DNA of 64,000 nt from Streptomyces tibetensis (GCF_007655005.1 NZ_SZVW01000028.1:1-64000), one strand, 5' to 3'. Shown: positions 15,816 to 24,803, counted from the first letter of the stretch. Program-made: numbers and translations. Notes: generated by a model not told the origin, from the letters alone.

Positions 15816-17518
15816 GCCCCACCAACCTTTCCGCCGGTCCTGAACACGGGCACGTCACCTTCCTGGGTGCCGGACCCGGAGATCCGGGACTGCTTACTCT
15901 GCGCGCCGTGGAGGCGCTGGCGAGCGCGGACGTACTCGTCGCCGAGCACGAGGTGCTCGACGTCGTACGTCAGCACGCCAGGCAGGGCGTCTCCGAAGTG
16001 CACACGGACCCGGATCCTTCCCAGGATCCGGCGCCGGGCACAGGAGCGCCCCAGCTGACGGTAGTTGACGGCACGTCAACCGCCGTCGCCGCCCCCGCGG
16101 TGCGGGATGCCGCACATCTTGTCATGGAGGCCGCACGGGGTGGCAGGCGGGTCGTACGTGCGGTGTCCGGGGACCCGGGCCTCGACACGTACGCCGCCGA
16201 GGAGATGCTGGCGTGCGCCGCCGCGGGGGTGCCCTTCGAGGTCGTCCCCGGCATCGCGAGCGCCGTCGGTGTGCCCGCGTACGCCGGTGTGCCGCTGCGG
16301 GACGCGCAGGGCGCGGACGTGCGGTTCGTGGACGCGCGGACGGCGTCGGACCGGTGCTGGACGGAGGTCGGGGCGTCGGACGGCACGGTCGTCGTCTCCA
16401 CGACGCTGGACTCCGTCGCGGCGGCCGCCGGCGAGCTCGTCTCCGCCGGGCGCAAGCCGGACACCCCGATGACGGTCACCGTCGCCGGTACGACCACCCG
16501 GCAGCGCACCTGGACCGCCACGCTCGGCACGATCGCGCAGACGCTGAAGCAGGCCAAGGTGCTGCCCTCGCCGGAGGGCGGCCGACCGGTGATAGCCGTG
16601 GTCGGTGAGCGTTCCGCCGCCGCCCAGCGCGACCAGCTCGCGTGGTTCGAGTCCAAGCCGCTGTTCGGCTGGAAGGTGCTCGTGCCGCGGACGAAGGAGC
16701 AGGCGGCGTCGCTCTCCGACCAGCTGCGGTCGTACGGGGCCGTGCCGCACGAGGTGCCGACGATCGCCGTCGAGCCGCCGCGCACGCCCCAGCAGATGGA
16801 GCGCGCGGTCAAGGGGCTCGTGACGGGCCGCTACGAGTGGATCGCCTTCACCTCGGTGAACGCGGTCAAGGCCGTGCGGGAGAAGTTCGAGGAGTACGGG
16901 CTCGACGCGCGTGCCTTCGCGGGCATCAAGGTCGCGGCCGTGGGCGAGCAGACGGCGAACGCGCTGATCGCGTTCGGTGTGAAGCCGGACCTGGTGCCGA
17001 GCGGTGAGCAGTCGGCCGCCGGTCTGCTGGAGGACTGGCCGCCCTACGACCCGGTCTTCGACCCGATCGACAGAGTGTTCCTGCCGCGTGCCGACATCGC
17101 CACGGAGACGCTGGTCGCAGGGCTGATCGAGCTCGGCTGGGAGGTCGACGACGTCACGGCCTACCGGACCGTGCGGGCCTCGCCGCCGCCGGCGGATACC
17201 CGTGAGGCGATCAAGGGCGGCGGTTTCGACGCCGTTCTCTTCACCTCGTCGTCCACCGTGCGGAACCTGGTCGGCATCGCCGGCAAGCCGCACAACGTCA
17301 CGGTGATCGCCTGTATCGGCCCGGCCACGGCGAAGACCGCCGAGGAGCACGGGCTGAGGGTGGACGTCATGGCTCCCGAGCCGTCCGTGCACAAGCTGGC
17401 GGAGGCCCTGGCCGACTTCGGCGCGAAGCGCCGCACGGCGGCCTTGGAGGCCGGCGACCCGGTGACGCGGCCGAGCGAGCGGCGGCCGGGGGCGCGGCGG
17501 AGGCGTTCGACGACCTGA
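15812..17518 (+). CDS. cobA-hemD: Fused uroporphyrinogen-III C-methyltransferase / uroporphyrinogen-III synthase
   Basis: A 568-residue fusion starting at TTG 15812, which overlaps the hemC stop by 4 nt. Residues ~10-270 are a tetrapyrrole methylase: VTFLGAGPGDPGLLTLRAV at the N terminus, VSGDPGLDTYA and VVPGIASAVGVPAYAGVPL. Residues ~285-550 are HemD: GWKVLVPRTKEQAASL, WIAFTSVNAVKAV, KVAAVGEQTANAL, DAVLFTSSSTVRNLVG and ACIGPATAKTAEEHGL. One polypeptide would thus cyclise hydroxymethylbilane and can methylate the product toward precorrin-2 (cobalamin/siroheme). The C-terminal tail is Arg-rich. It converges on the FAD oxidase gene 33 nt away. Confidence 0.92.
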   Translation: MSPTNLSAGPEHGHVTFLGAGPGDPGLLTLRAVEALASADVLVAEHEVLDVVRQHARQGVSEVHTDPDPSQDPAPGTGAPQLTVVDGTSTAVAAPAVRDAAHLVMEAARGGRRVVRAVSGDPGLDTYAAEEMLACAAAGVPFEVVPGIASAVGVPAYAGVPLRDAQGADVRFVDARTASDRCWTEVGASDGTVVVSTTLDSVAAAAGELVSAGRKPDTPMTVTVAGTTTRQRTWTATLGTIAQTLKQAKVLPSPEGGRPVIAVVGERSAAAQRDQLAWFESKPLFGWKVLVPRTKEQAASLSDQLRSYGAVPHEVPTIAVEPPRTPQQMERAVKGLVTGRYEWIAFTSVNAVKAVREKFEEYGLDARAFAGIKVAAVGEQTANALIAFGVKPDLVPSGEQSAAGLLEDWPPYDPVFDPIDRVFLPRADIATETLVAGLIELGWEVDDVTAYRTVRASPPPADTREAIKGGGFDAVLFTSSSTVRNLVGIAGKPHNVTVIACIGPATAKTAEEHGLRVDVMAPEPSVHKLAEALADFGAKRRTAALEAGDPVTRPSERRPGARRRRSTT

Positions 17519-17551
17519 GCGATACCGGGCCTATGACTGCCGGCGCTGCGG

Positions 17552-18940
17552 CTATGCGGGTGTGACCGCGTGGCCGTAGCGCAGCAGGTTGTCCGGGTCG
17601 TAGACGGCCTTGTCGTGGCGCAGGCGTGCGTAGACCTCCGGGGTCCAGGCGCGGGCGCGGTCCTGGTCGTCGCCGGGGGTGCCGTGGATGTTGACCATGG
17701 TGCGGCCCGTGCCGTACGGGGCCATGGCCGTGTAGAGGCGGCGGGTGGCCTGTTCGACGGCCTCGGCGACGGGTGGGGCGGGCATGATCCCGACCGACTC
17801 CATGAAGTAGCGGGCGTCGCGGGAGCAGACGGCGTCCTCGACGGCCGACGGGCGGGACAGCGCGCCGCCCATGTGCCGCAGTGAGGCGACCAGCAGCGGG
17901 TGCTCGACGCCGGCCGCGGGGCCGACCTGCTCCAGGAACGTGTCGACGGCCTCGGGGGGCAGGTCGCGCAGGAGCATGCAGCACTCCCGCGCCGGGAGCG
18001 GGTCCTGCGGTTCCATGTGGATGCGGTCCATGTCCGCGTGGTCCATCTCCTCGACCAGGTCGACGGCCACGGGAGCGGCGTTTCGCAGAGGGGCGATCTG
18101 TGCCTCGCCCTCGGCCGGGTCGCCCGGCCACGCGATCGCGACCCGGGCCCAGAAGCCGCCACGCAGGGGCTCGGGGATCTGGGGGATCGGCGGCAGGCGC
18201 AGGACGGAGAACATGCTGCACATCGCGTCCGGGACGGTGAGGGTCCAGTCCTTCCAGGCGCGCAGCAGGGCCTCCGTGTGCTCGGCGTGGCAGTACAGGC
18301 CGCCGCCGTAGAGGCGTGGCAGGGGGAGCAGTTCGGTGACGAGCGAGGTGACGATGCCTACGTTGCCCTTGCCGCCGCGCAGTGCCCAGAACAGTTCCGG
18401 TTCGTGCTGGGGGTCCGCCTCGCGCAGGTGCCCGTCCGGGGTGACGACCTGGAAGGAGCGAACGAGGTCGGCGGCGTAGCCGTAGGCCCTGCCGAGGACG
18501 GGGAGGCCGCCGCCCAGGGTGTAGCCGACGACGCCCGCGTCCGTGGACGTGCCGCACAGGCCCGCCAGTCCGTAGGGGGCGGCCGCGGCCATGACGTGGC
18601 TCCACTTGGCGCCGGCGGCGATGGTTGCGGTGCGGGTGGTGGGGTCGACGTGGACATCCGTCATGCGGGACGTGTTGATCAGCAGGCCGTGCTCGATCGG
18701 GAAGTTGGCGCCGTGACCGGTGGCCTGGACGGCGACGGGCGTGTGGGTGGCGTGCGCCCAGCGCATGGCGGTGACCATGTCGTCGGGGCCGGTGGCTCCT
18801 ACGACGACGTCCGGGGTGTGGAGGGCGGCCAGGTTGAAGCCGGTGACCTCGTCGGCGTAGGCAGGGTCACCGGGGCGCAGGACCGGGCCGTGGATCTCCG
18901 AGAGGGCGAACAGGTCGGGGGTGTGGGGGTGGGCGGTCAT
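17552..18940 (-). CDS. FAD-linked oxidase, berberine-bridge-enzyme type
   Basis: A 462-residue FAD_binding_4 flavoenzyme starting at ATG 18940, with GGAGGA immediately upstream. The PCMH-type FAD domain spans residues ~30-210 (VQATGHGANFPIEHGLLINTSRM, GVVGYTLGGGLPVLGRAYGYAADLV). The C-terminal BBE motif is YDPDNLLRYGHAV. Such enzymes oxidise alcohols, sugars or secondary metabolites with O2 as acceptor. No signal peptide is seen, so it is probably cytosolic. It is divergent from hemB across a 175-nt gap; there is no sign of a biosynthetic cluster around it. Confidence 0.82.
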   Translation of the reverse strand: MTAHPHTPDLFALSEIHGPVLRPGDPAYADEVTGFNLAALHTPDVVVGATGPDDMVTAMRWAHATHTPVAVQATGHGANFPIEHGLLINTSRMTDVHVDPTTRTATIAAGAKWSHVMAAAAPYGLAGLCGTSTDAGVVGYTLGGGLPVLGRAYGYAADLVRSFQVVTPDGHLREADPQHEPELFWALRGGKGNVGIVTSLVTELLPLPRLYGGGLYCHAEHTEALLRAWKDWTLTVPDAMCSMFSVLRLPPIPQIPEPLRGGFWARVAIAWPGDPAEGEAQIAPLRNAAPVAVDLVEEMDHADMDRIHMEPQDPLPARECCMLLRDLPPEAVDTFLEQVGPAAGVEHPLLVASLRHMGGALSRPSAVEDAVCSRDARYFMESVGIMPAPPVAEAVEQATRRLYTAMAPYGTGRTMVNIHGTPGDDQDRARAWTPEVYARLRHDKAVYDPDNLLRYGHAVTPA

Positions 18941-19115
18941 CGCGTCCTCCGTGGGGCGTACGGAGGGACGGCGGCGGTGTGGGGGCCGTCGGGGTCCTTG
19001 TTGTTTCAGGATGGACCTGGGGGGCGTCGGGCGCATCGCGGGGCGCTGCGCGTGCTCGCCCGGGCCGACAAGGAGTCGGCATCGGGGGGTTTGGGGCGGG
19101 CGTAGCGTAGAGGGC

Positions 19116-20114
19116 ATGACGACGTACGGATCTTTCCCCGGTACTCGGCCGCGGCGGTTGCGGACCAATCCCGTGATGCGTCGGATGGTCGCCGAGACCC
19201 GACTGCACCCCGCCGATCTCATTCTCCCGGCCTTCGTGCGGGAGGGCGTCAGCGAGCCCGTGCCGATCGCGGCCATGCCGGGGGTCGTGCAGCACACCCG
19301 GGACAGTCTGAAGAAGGCCGCCGCGGAGGCGGTCGCGGCGGGGATCTCCGGGATCATGCTGTTCGGCGTGCCGGAGGAGTCGAAGAAGGACGCGCTCGGG
19401 ACGCCCGGGACCGACCCGGACGGGATCCTCCAGGTCGCCCTGCGGGACGTGCGGGCCGAGGTCGGCGACGACCTGCTGGTCATGTCCGACCTGTGCCTCG
19501 ACGAGACCACCGACCACGGGCACTGCGGCGTCCTCGACGACCAGGGCCGGGTCGACAACGACGCCACCCTGGAGCGGTACGCCGAGATGGCCCAGGTGCA
19601 GGCCGACGCAGGCGCCCATGTCGTCGGGCCCAGCGGGATGATGGACGGACAGGTCGGGGTCGTCCGCGACGCGCTCGACCAGATCGGGCGGGAGGACGTC
19701 GCGATCCTCGCCTACACCGTCAAGTACGCCTCCGCCTTCTACGGGCCCTTCCGCGAGGCCGTCGGCTCGTCGCTGCAGGGGGACCGCAAGACCTACCAGC
19801 AGGACCCCGCGAACATCCGGGAGTCGCTTCGGGAGCTCGCCCTCGACCTGGAGGAGGGCGCCGACATGGTGATGGTCAAGCCGGCCGGGCCCTACCTGGA
19901 CATCCTCGCCCGGGTCTCGGACGCCGTGGACGTGCCGGTCGCCGCCTACCAGATCTCCGGCGAGTACTCGATGATCGAGGCCGCCGCCGAGAAGGGCTGG
20001 ATCGACCGGGACCGGGCGATCCTGGAGGCTCTGACCGGTATCCGGCGGGCCGGTGCGCGCAGCATCCTCACCTACTGGGCCACCGAAGTGGCCCAGAAGC
20101 TCAAGGATCAGTAG
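19116..20114 (+). CDS. hemB: Delta-aminolevulinic acid dehydratase (porphobilinogen synthase)
   Basis: A 332-residue enzyme condensing two 5-aminolevulinates to porphobilinogen. Schiff-base lysines are in YTVKYASAFYGPFREA (near 201) and MVMVKPAGPYLDI (near 254). The metal-binding stretch at about 125-138 reads DLCLDETTDHGHCG: two of the three Cys of the zinc enzymes remain and the middle one is Asp. ATG 19116 follows GTAGAGGG. The last 7 nt overlap the 3' end of the convergent lipoprotein gene. It is not in the rex operon and no Rex site is seen upstream. Confidence 0.95.
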   Translation: MTTYGSFPGTRPRRLRTNPVMRRMVAETRLHPADLILPAFVREGVSEPVPIAAMPGVVQHTRDSLKKAAAEAVAAGISGIMLFGVPEESKKDALGTPGTDPDGILQVALRDVRAEVGDDLLVMSDLCLDETTDHGHCGVLDDQGRVDNDATLERYAEMAQVQADAGAHVVGPSGMMDGQVGVVRDALDQIGREDVAILAYTVKYASAFYGPFREAVGSSLQGDRKTYQQDPANIRESLRELALDLEEGADMVMVKPAGPYLDILARVSDAVDVPVAAYQISGEYSMIEAAAEKGWIDRDRAILEALTGIRRAGARSILTYWATEVAQKLKDQ

Positions 20115-20824
20115 GACAGCGCGTCGTCCATCTCGCGCAGCCAGTAGGTGACCGTCAGCGTGCTGTCGTAGTACACGCCCTTGGCCGGCAGGGCCGGGAT
20201 CGCCGAGGGGCCGCCGTCGCTGTTCGGCGTGCGGCCCTGGAAGCCGACCGTGAGCTTGTGGCTGGTGGTGCCCCACTCGCCGCTGCCGTCGGCCGCCGAC
20301 AGGGAGACGCCCGCGTAGCCGGACTCGCCGGGGGCCAGGGTCACCACCGCCTGCGGCTGGGAGTCCTCGATCGGCTGCGGCGCCCACTGCATCTCGTCGA
20401 AGCGCAGCATCGGGTAGTAGGTGAGGTCGCACGTCTTCGAGCCGGTGTTCTTCACCGTGAGCAGCATGTGGTTGACGGGGCGGCGGACCGGCCGGGCGGT
20501 GACGGTGGTGTTGGAGCCGTTGCAGGAGACACGGGTTGCCGTGGCGCCCTTCGAGCCCTTCTCACCCTTCCTGCCGGTGTGCGCGGTCTGTGTGTCCGTC
20601 TCCCGCTTCTCCGCCGCCTGTGCGGCCCTCACGCCGCTGGTGCCCGCGGTGCCTTCCGTGGCCTGACCGCTGCTTCCGCTCGCGGCCGGCTGCGTCGCCG
20701 GGACGGTCGCCGAGGCCGGCTCGGGGTGCGCGGCTCCCTCGTCCTTCGGGCCCGTCCCGTCCTGGCATGCCGTCAGGGCGAGGGCGGCCAGGAGGGCGAC
20801 GGGGAGGGCGCGGTACTTGCGCAT
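20108..20824 (-). CDS. Secreted lipoprotein with DUF4232 domain
   Basis: A 238-residue lipoprotein: MRKYRALPVALLAALALTAC is a signal peptide ending in a lipobox (LTAC). A ~75-residue Ala/Ser/Thr/Gly/Lys linker follows, then a DUF4232-like beta-sandwich from about residue 95 (VSCNGSNTTVTARPV, HMLLTVKNTGSKTCDLTYYPMLRF, VTLAPGESGYAGVSL). The family is common in streptomycetes, its function unknown. It is divergent from the repeat-containing HTH gene. Confidence 0.8.
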   Translation of the reverse strand: MRKYRALPVALLAALALTACQDGTGPKDEGAAHPEPASATVPATQPAASGSSGQATEGTAGTSGVRAAQAAEKRETDTQTAHTGRKGEKGSKGATATRVSCNGSNTTVTARPVRRPVNHMLLTVKNTGSKTCDLTYYPMLRFDEMQWAPQPIEDSQPQAVVTLAPGESGYAGVSLSAADGSGEWGTTSHKLTVGFQGRTPNSDGGPSAIPALPAKGVYYDSTLTVTYWLREMDDALSY

Positions 20825-20995
20825 ATCTTGCGTTTCCTTTCGGACAAAGGCGGTGGGTAAGCAGGCCCGGGTGGGTCGCGCTGCCGGTGGGCCGGGAGCG
20901 GCGTGCTTGGATGAGCAGAGCTTGTGCGGTGATCCGTCCCGGCCGCCAGACCAGGCGGGAGATCAGGGACGTTGGAACGCCCGCACACGCTCTGA

Positions 20996-21019
20996 CCAGG
21001 GAGAACAGTCATTCCCTGG
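20996..21019. promoter_or_regulatory. Inverted repeat upstream of the repeat-containing HTH gene
   Basis: CCAGGGA at 20996-21002 is repeated as TCCCTGG at 21013-21019 with a 10-nt spacer, centred 46 nt upstream of the GTG at 21054. The symmetry and spacing suit a dimeric regulator, possibly the HTH protein itself; this is inference. Confidence 0.35.
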
Positions 21020-21053
21020 AACGGGGGAACGGGACACGGGGCATGGAGGGGCA

Positions 21054-23270
21054 GTGTCGGAGGGCACGACCGCGGCGGAATTCGCCGCGCTGCTGGGGGA
21101 ATTGAAGGAGCGCTCGGGGCTGAGCTACGGAGTGCTCGCCAAACGGCTCCACATGAGTACGTCGACCCTGCACCGGTACTGCAACGGGGATGCCGTGCCG
21201 ACCGATTACGCGCCGGTGGAGCGGCTCGCCCGCCTGTGCAAGGCGTCGCCCACGGAGCTCGTCGAGCTGCACCGGCGCTGGGTGCTGGCGGACGCCGGGC
21301 GGGCGCGCAAGGGGAGCGGCGGTACGAGGAGCGGCGCTGCGGAAGTGACCTCTGCCGTGGGGGCCGACGTCCTGGCGCCGGACGCGGCCGGGTCCGCGAA
21401 CGCCGACGCATCCGTGCCGCAGGAGTTCGCGAACGCCGACGCACTCGTGCCGCAGGAGTTCGCGAACGCCGACGCACTCGTGCCGCAGGAGTCCGCGAAC
21501 GCCGACGCACTCGTGCCGCAGGAGTCCGCGAACGCCGACGCACTCGTGCCGCAGGAGTCCGCGAACGCCGACGCACTCGTGCCGCAGGAGTCCGCGAACG
21601 CCGACGCACTCGTGCCGCAGGAGTCCGCGAACGCCGACGCACTCGTGCCGCAGGAGTCCGCGAACGCCGACGCACTCGTGCCGCAGGAGTCCGCGAACGC
21701 CGACGCACTCGTGCCGCAGGAGTCCGCGAACGCCGACGCACTCGTGCCGCAGGAGTCCGCGAACGCCGACGCACTCGTGCCGCAGGAGTCCGCGAACGCC
21801 GACGCACTCGTGCCGCAGGAGTCCGCGAACGCCGACGCACTCGTGCCGCAGGAGTCCGCGAACGCCGACGCACTCGTGCCGCAGGAGTCCGCGAACGCCG
21901 ACGCACTCGTGCCGCAGGAGTCCGCGAACGCCGACGCACTCGTGCCGCAGGAGTCCGCGAACGCCGACGCACTCGTGCCGCAGGAGTCCGCGAACGCCGA
22001 CGCACTCGTGCCGCAGGAGTCCGCGAACGCCGACGCACTCGTGCCGCAGGAGTCCGCGAACGCCGACGCACTCGTGCCGCAGGAGTCCGCGAACGCCGAC
22101 GCACTCGTGCCGCAGGAGTCCGCGAACGCCGACGCACTCGTGCCGCAGGAGTCCGCGAACGCCGACGCACTCGTGCCGCAGGAGTCCGCGAACGCCGACG
22201 CACTCGTGCCGCAGGAGGCCGCGAACGCCGACGCACTCGTGCCGCAGGAGTCCCCCGACGCCGACGCACCCGCGCCGGAACAGTCCGCGGGCCGGCGCCG
22301 GCGCCGCGCCGTCCTCGCCGGTGTCGCCGCAGTCGTGGTCGTCGGTGGGGTCGTCGGCCTCGCCGTGGCCGTTCCCTCGGGTGGGGCCGACGACGAGGGG
22401 CGGCGCGGGTCGGCGGTGGCCTCCGGCGGTGCCGGAGCACCGCAGAGGGAGGGCGCGGCGGCCTCCGTGCCGCCCTCCGCCGGTTCGTCCTCCAAGGGCA
22501 GCGACGACAAGAACAGGGGCAAGGACAGGGAGGAGAAGGAGGAGAAGGAGGAGAAGGAGAAGGAGGGGAAGGAGGAGAAGGCGAGTGCCTCCGCGCCTCC
22601 CGCCTCGGCCTCCGCCACCGGCGGGGCCGGCCGCCCGGGCCGTGACGCCGCCTCCGCCGCCGCTCCTCTCACCGTGACCACGGAGCCGCACGCCTGGGAG
22701 AGCCCCTGCTCCCAGCGCTACCTGGTGAATCTGCCGCCGGGACAGGTCAAGCCGCCGCCGTCGGAGCCGGGCGCGCCCGGCTGGGTGGCGGCGATGGGGG
22801 CTGTGCCGTCCGGGGAGCAGTTCCTGAAGCTGACCGTGCAGGGGACGGGCAAGGAGACCGTGGTCGTCAAGGGGCTGACGGTCCGGATGGCCGGCAAGCG
22901 TGCGCCGCTCGCGTGGAACGACTACGCCATGGGGTATCCGGGCGTCGGCTGCGGCGGTGGCGTGCCGACGAGGTTCTTCACCATCGCCCTCGACGCCACG
23001 CGCCCCGGGGTCCTGCCGGACGCGGGACACGCGGACTTCCCCTTCAAGGTGAGTGAGAGTGACCCCGAGATGTACTACATCAGGGCCGACGCCTCCGCGT
23101 ACGACGTCAGTTGGTACCTGGAGCTGACCTGGTCCAGCGGGGGCCGGACGGGCACGCTGACCGTGGACGACCACGGCCGGCCCTTCCGTACGAGCGGCAA
23201 CAACGGGCGTCCGGCCTACGAGTTCCCGCTGGGCGGCGAGAAGTGGGTCGAGGAGGGGACCACGCAGTAG
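21054..23270 (+). CDS. HTH-transmembrane protein with 26 copies of an 11-residue repeat
   Basis: A 738-residue protein from GTG 21054 (GGAGG 4 nt upstream). Residues ~5-75 are an XRE-type helix-turn-helix (LLGELKERSGLSYGVLAKRL, STLHRYCNGDAVP, LCKASPTELVELHRRWV). Residues ~114-399 are 26 units of SANADALVPQE (two with Phe for Ser, one with Ala), plus a degenerate 27th unit. A single transmembrane helix follows an Arg5 stop-transfer run at ~414-441. A Lys/Glu-rich helix (~460-485) and a ~200-residue extracytoplasmic domain (WESPCSQRYLVNLPPGQ, GYPGVGCGGGVPTRFF) complete it. A plausible one-component sensor in which the outside domain is tied to a cytoplasmic DNA-binding head by the repeat arm. 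Function unknown. Confidence 0.82.
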   Translation: MSEGTTAAEFAALLGELKERSGLSYGVLAKRLHMSTSTLHRYCNGDAVPTDYAPVERLARLCKASPTELVELHRRWVLADAGRARKGSGGTRSGAAEVTSAVGADVLAPDAAGSANADASVPQEFANADALVPQEFANADALVPQESANADALVPQESANADALVPQESANADALVPQESANADALVPQESANADALVPQESANADALVPQESANADALVPQESANADALVPQESANADALVPQESANADALVPQESANADALVPQESANADALVPQESANADALVPQESANADALVPQESANADALVPQESANADALVPQESANADALVPQESANADALVPQESANADALVPQESANADALVPQESANADALVPQESANADALVPQEAANADALVPQESPDADAPAPEQSAGRRRRRAVLAGVAAVVVVGGVVGLAVAVPSGGADDEGRRGSAVASGGAGAPQREGAAASVPPSAGSSSKGSDDKNRGKDREEKEEKEEKEKEGKEEKASASAPPASASATGGAGRPGRDAASAAAPLTVTTEPHAWESPCSQRYLVNLPPGQVKPPPSEPGAPGWVAAMGAVPSGEQFLKLTVQGTGKETVVVKGLTVRMAGKRAPLAWNDYAMGYPGVGCGGGVPTRFFTIALDATRPGVLPDAGHADFPFKVSESDPEMYYIRADASAYDVSWYLELTWSSGGRTGTLTVDDHGRPFRTSGNNGRPAYEFPLGGEKWVEEGTTQ
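21393..22250 (+). repeat. 26 tandem 33-bp repeats inside a coding region
   Basis: 858 nt divide exactly into 26 units of 33 nt (11 codons). Units 4-25 are near-identical at DNA level, including third positions. Units 1-3 and 26 carry single-codon variants, and a diverged unit follows at 22251-22283. Identity at silent sites shows recent expansion by slippage or recombination. The period keeps the reading frame. Confidence 0.97.
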
Positions 23271-23285
23271 GCACGCGGGGGCGGC

Positions 23286-23651
23286 TCAGTGGAACTCGTG
23301 GACCAGCTCGATCTTTCCGACGATGTGCGCGTTGAACTCGTCGAGTTCCTCGGCCGGGACCCACAGCTCCAGGATGGTGCGGCCGCCGGCCTGCTGGACC
23401 GGGTAGCGGGTCAGGAACGCGGTGTCGACCTCGAAGCGGGTGACGAAGCCGGCGCCGTCGTGCTTGACGTTCCAGTCGCGGGCGATCTTGATGGCGTAGT
23501 CCTCGTCGAGGACCGGGTAGAAGATCGGCTGCTCGGGGAGCCGGGGCGGCCAGGCGCGCCAGCCGAGGTCCCGGACCAGGTCCAGCTCCTCGGGGCCGGT
23601 GGGGCGCCACAGGGTCGTCGTCGCTCGGCTGTCGTTCTGCACGGGCACCAT
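23286..23651 (-). CDS. Small conserved actinobacterial protein of the type annotated 'ADP-ribosylation/crystallin J1'
   Basis: A 121-residue cytosolic protein from ATG 23651. Its core reads TTLWRPTGPEELDLVRDLGW, then IFYPVLDEDYAIKIARDWNV, then RTILELWVPAEELDEFNAHIVG. Streptomyces databases call this family 'ADP-ribosylation/crystallin J1', but I see no ADP-ribosylhydrolase metal-binding motifs, so the label says nothing reliable on function. It is divergent from a methyltransferase gene; the 77 nt between them carry a direct repeat. Confidence 0.65.
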   Translation of the reverse strand: MVPVQNDSRATTTLWRPTGPEELDLVRDLGWRAWPPRLPEQPIFYPVLDEDYAIKIARDWNVKHDGAGFVTRFEVDTAFLTRYPVQQAGGRTILELWVPAEELDEFNAHIVGKIELVHEFH

Positions 23652-23670
23652 CAAATCAGTTGAACCGTTA

Positions 23671-23698
23671 GGTTGTTGACCGTCGTAGTGGTTGTTGA
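23671..23698. promoter_or_regulatory. Direct repeat GGTTGTTGA in a divergent promoter region
   Basis: GGTTGTTGA occurs at 23671-23679 and again at 23690-23698, 19 nt apart (about two helical turns), within the 77-nt gap between divergent genes. Direct repeats at this spacing are typical of operators read by tandem dimers or response regulators. Assignment is inference. Confidence 0.3.
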
Positions 23699-23728
23699 TT
23701 GAACTGCACACTCTTCAGGGAGACGTCC

Positions 23729-24631
23729 ATGTCCGGTGACGCCCTCAGTCAGGATCCCGCCGAGCTGCAGAGGAGGATCGACAGCAGCAAGGCACACCCG
23801 GCCCGGGTCTACGACGTCTTCCTCGGCGGCAAGGACCACTACCCGGCCGACCGGGACGCGGCGGCCGCCGCGCTGGCCGCCAACCCGCGCGGGTACCTCG
23901 ACGTCCGGCACAACCGCGACTTCCTCCGGCGCGCGGTGACCACGCTCGTGGAGCAGGACGGCATCCGGCAGTTCCTCGACATCGGGACGGGGCTGCCCAC
24001 CGCCGAGAACGTGCACCAGATCGCGCAGCGCATCACCCCCGAGGCGCGGGTGGTGTACGTCGACAACGACCCGGTGGTGCTCGCGCACGCACGCGCCCTG
24101 CTGACCAGCGGCCCCGAGGGCCGTACGGACTACATCGACGCCGACCTCCGCGACCCGGCCCGCATCCTCGAACAGGCCGCCAAGACCCTGGACTTCGACC
24201 AGCCGGTCGCGCTCTGCCTGGTCGCGATCCTGCACTTCGTCGCCGACGAGGAGGCCTATCCGCTGGTCAGCGGGCTGCTCGACGAACTGCCCGTCGGCAG
24301 CCGCCTGGTGCTGAGCCACCTCACCGAGGACCTCAACCCCGAGAACATCCGCGCGGTCCAGCGGACCTACACCGAACGCGGCTTCACCTTCGTGCTGCGC
24401 TCCCGGGCGGACGTCGAGCGGTTCTTCACCGAGAACCAGCTGGAGATCGCCGGCCCGGGAGTCGTCCCCGCGCACCGCTGGCGGCCCGACCACGCCGCTC
24501 CCGTCCCCGAGCAGCCGGAGGAGTCCTTCCTCGCCGGGCTGGAGGAGATCGAGAAGGTGCGGTACCGCGACATCAACGACGTCACGGACGCGGACATCAA
24601 CGTGTACGCGGCGATCGGCGCGAAGGGGTGA
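23729..24631 (+). CDS. SAM-dependent methyltransferase, DUF574 family
   Basis: A 300-residue protein. The N-terminal family signature is IDSSKAHPARVYDVFLGGKDHYPADR, and the SAM-binding core begins FLDIGTGLPTAENVHQIA near residue 90 and continues VVYVDNDPVVLAHARALL. Streptomycetes carry dozens of paralogues, often next to XRE/DUF397 genes; targets are unknown. ATG 23729 follows CAGGGAGA. The last codons and 3' flank are duplicated 45 nt downstream. Confidence 0.85.
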   Translation: MSGDALSQDPAELQRRIDSSKAHPARVYDVFLGGKDHYPADRDAAAAALAANPRGYLDVRHNRDFLRRAVTTLVEQDGIRQFLDIGTGLPTAENVHQIAQRITPEARVVYVDNDPVVLAHARALLTSGPEGRTDYIDADLRDPARILEQAAKTLDFDQPVALCLVAILHFVADEEAYPLVSGLLDELPVGSRLVLSHLTEDLNPENIRAVQRTYTERGFTFVLRSRADVERFFTENQLEIAGPGVVPAHRWRPDHAAPVPEQPEESFLAGLEEIEKVRYRDINDVTDADINVYAAIGAKG

Positions 24632-24684
24632 GCCGTGGGGTTCCGGGGGCCCGCGGCGATCGGCGTGAAGGGGTGAGCCGTGGG
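24608..24684 (+). repeat. Duplicated 32-nt segment at the methyltransferase 3' end
   Basis: The 32 nt at 24608-24639, covering the last codons and stop of the methyltransferase, recur at 24653-24684 with one substitution. This is a partial tandem duplication with period 45. Confidence 0.8.
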
Positions 24685-24803
24685 TTTCGGTGGCCGCGTC
24701 CGTGCGCGCCCGGCGTCCGGATCCCGGAAACCTGCTTGTAGGCGGCACGTACTTCCCTAGGCTGCGGGGCACCAGGCGTCACCGCAGCCCAAGGAGCCGT
24801 GTC

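Noticed and set aside
21393..22250. CRISPR-like array
   Set aside because: The repeats are directly adjacent without spacers and are translated; there are no cas genes.
20773..23174. Several long frames on both strands through 21.2-22.3 kb
   Set aside because: The 33-bp period keeps every frame open. Only the plus frame from 21054 joins an HTH, a membrane helix and a structured domain.
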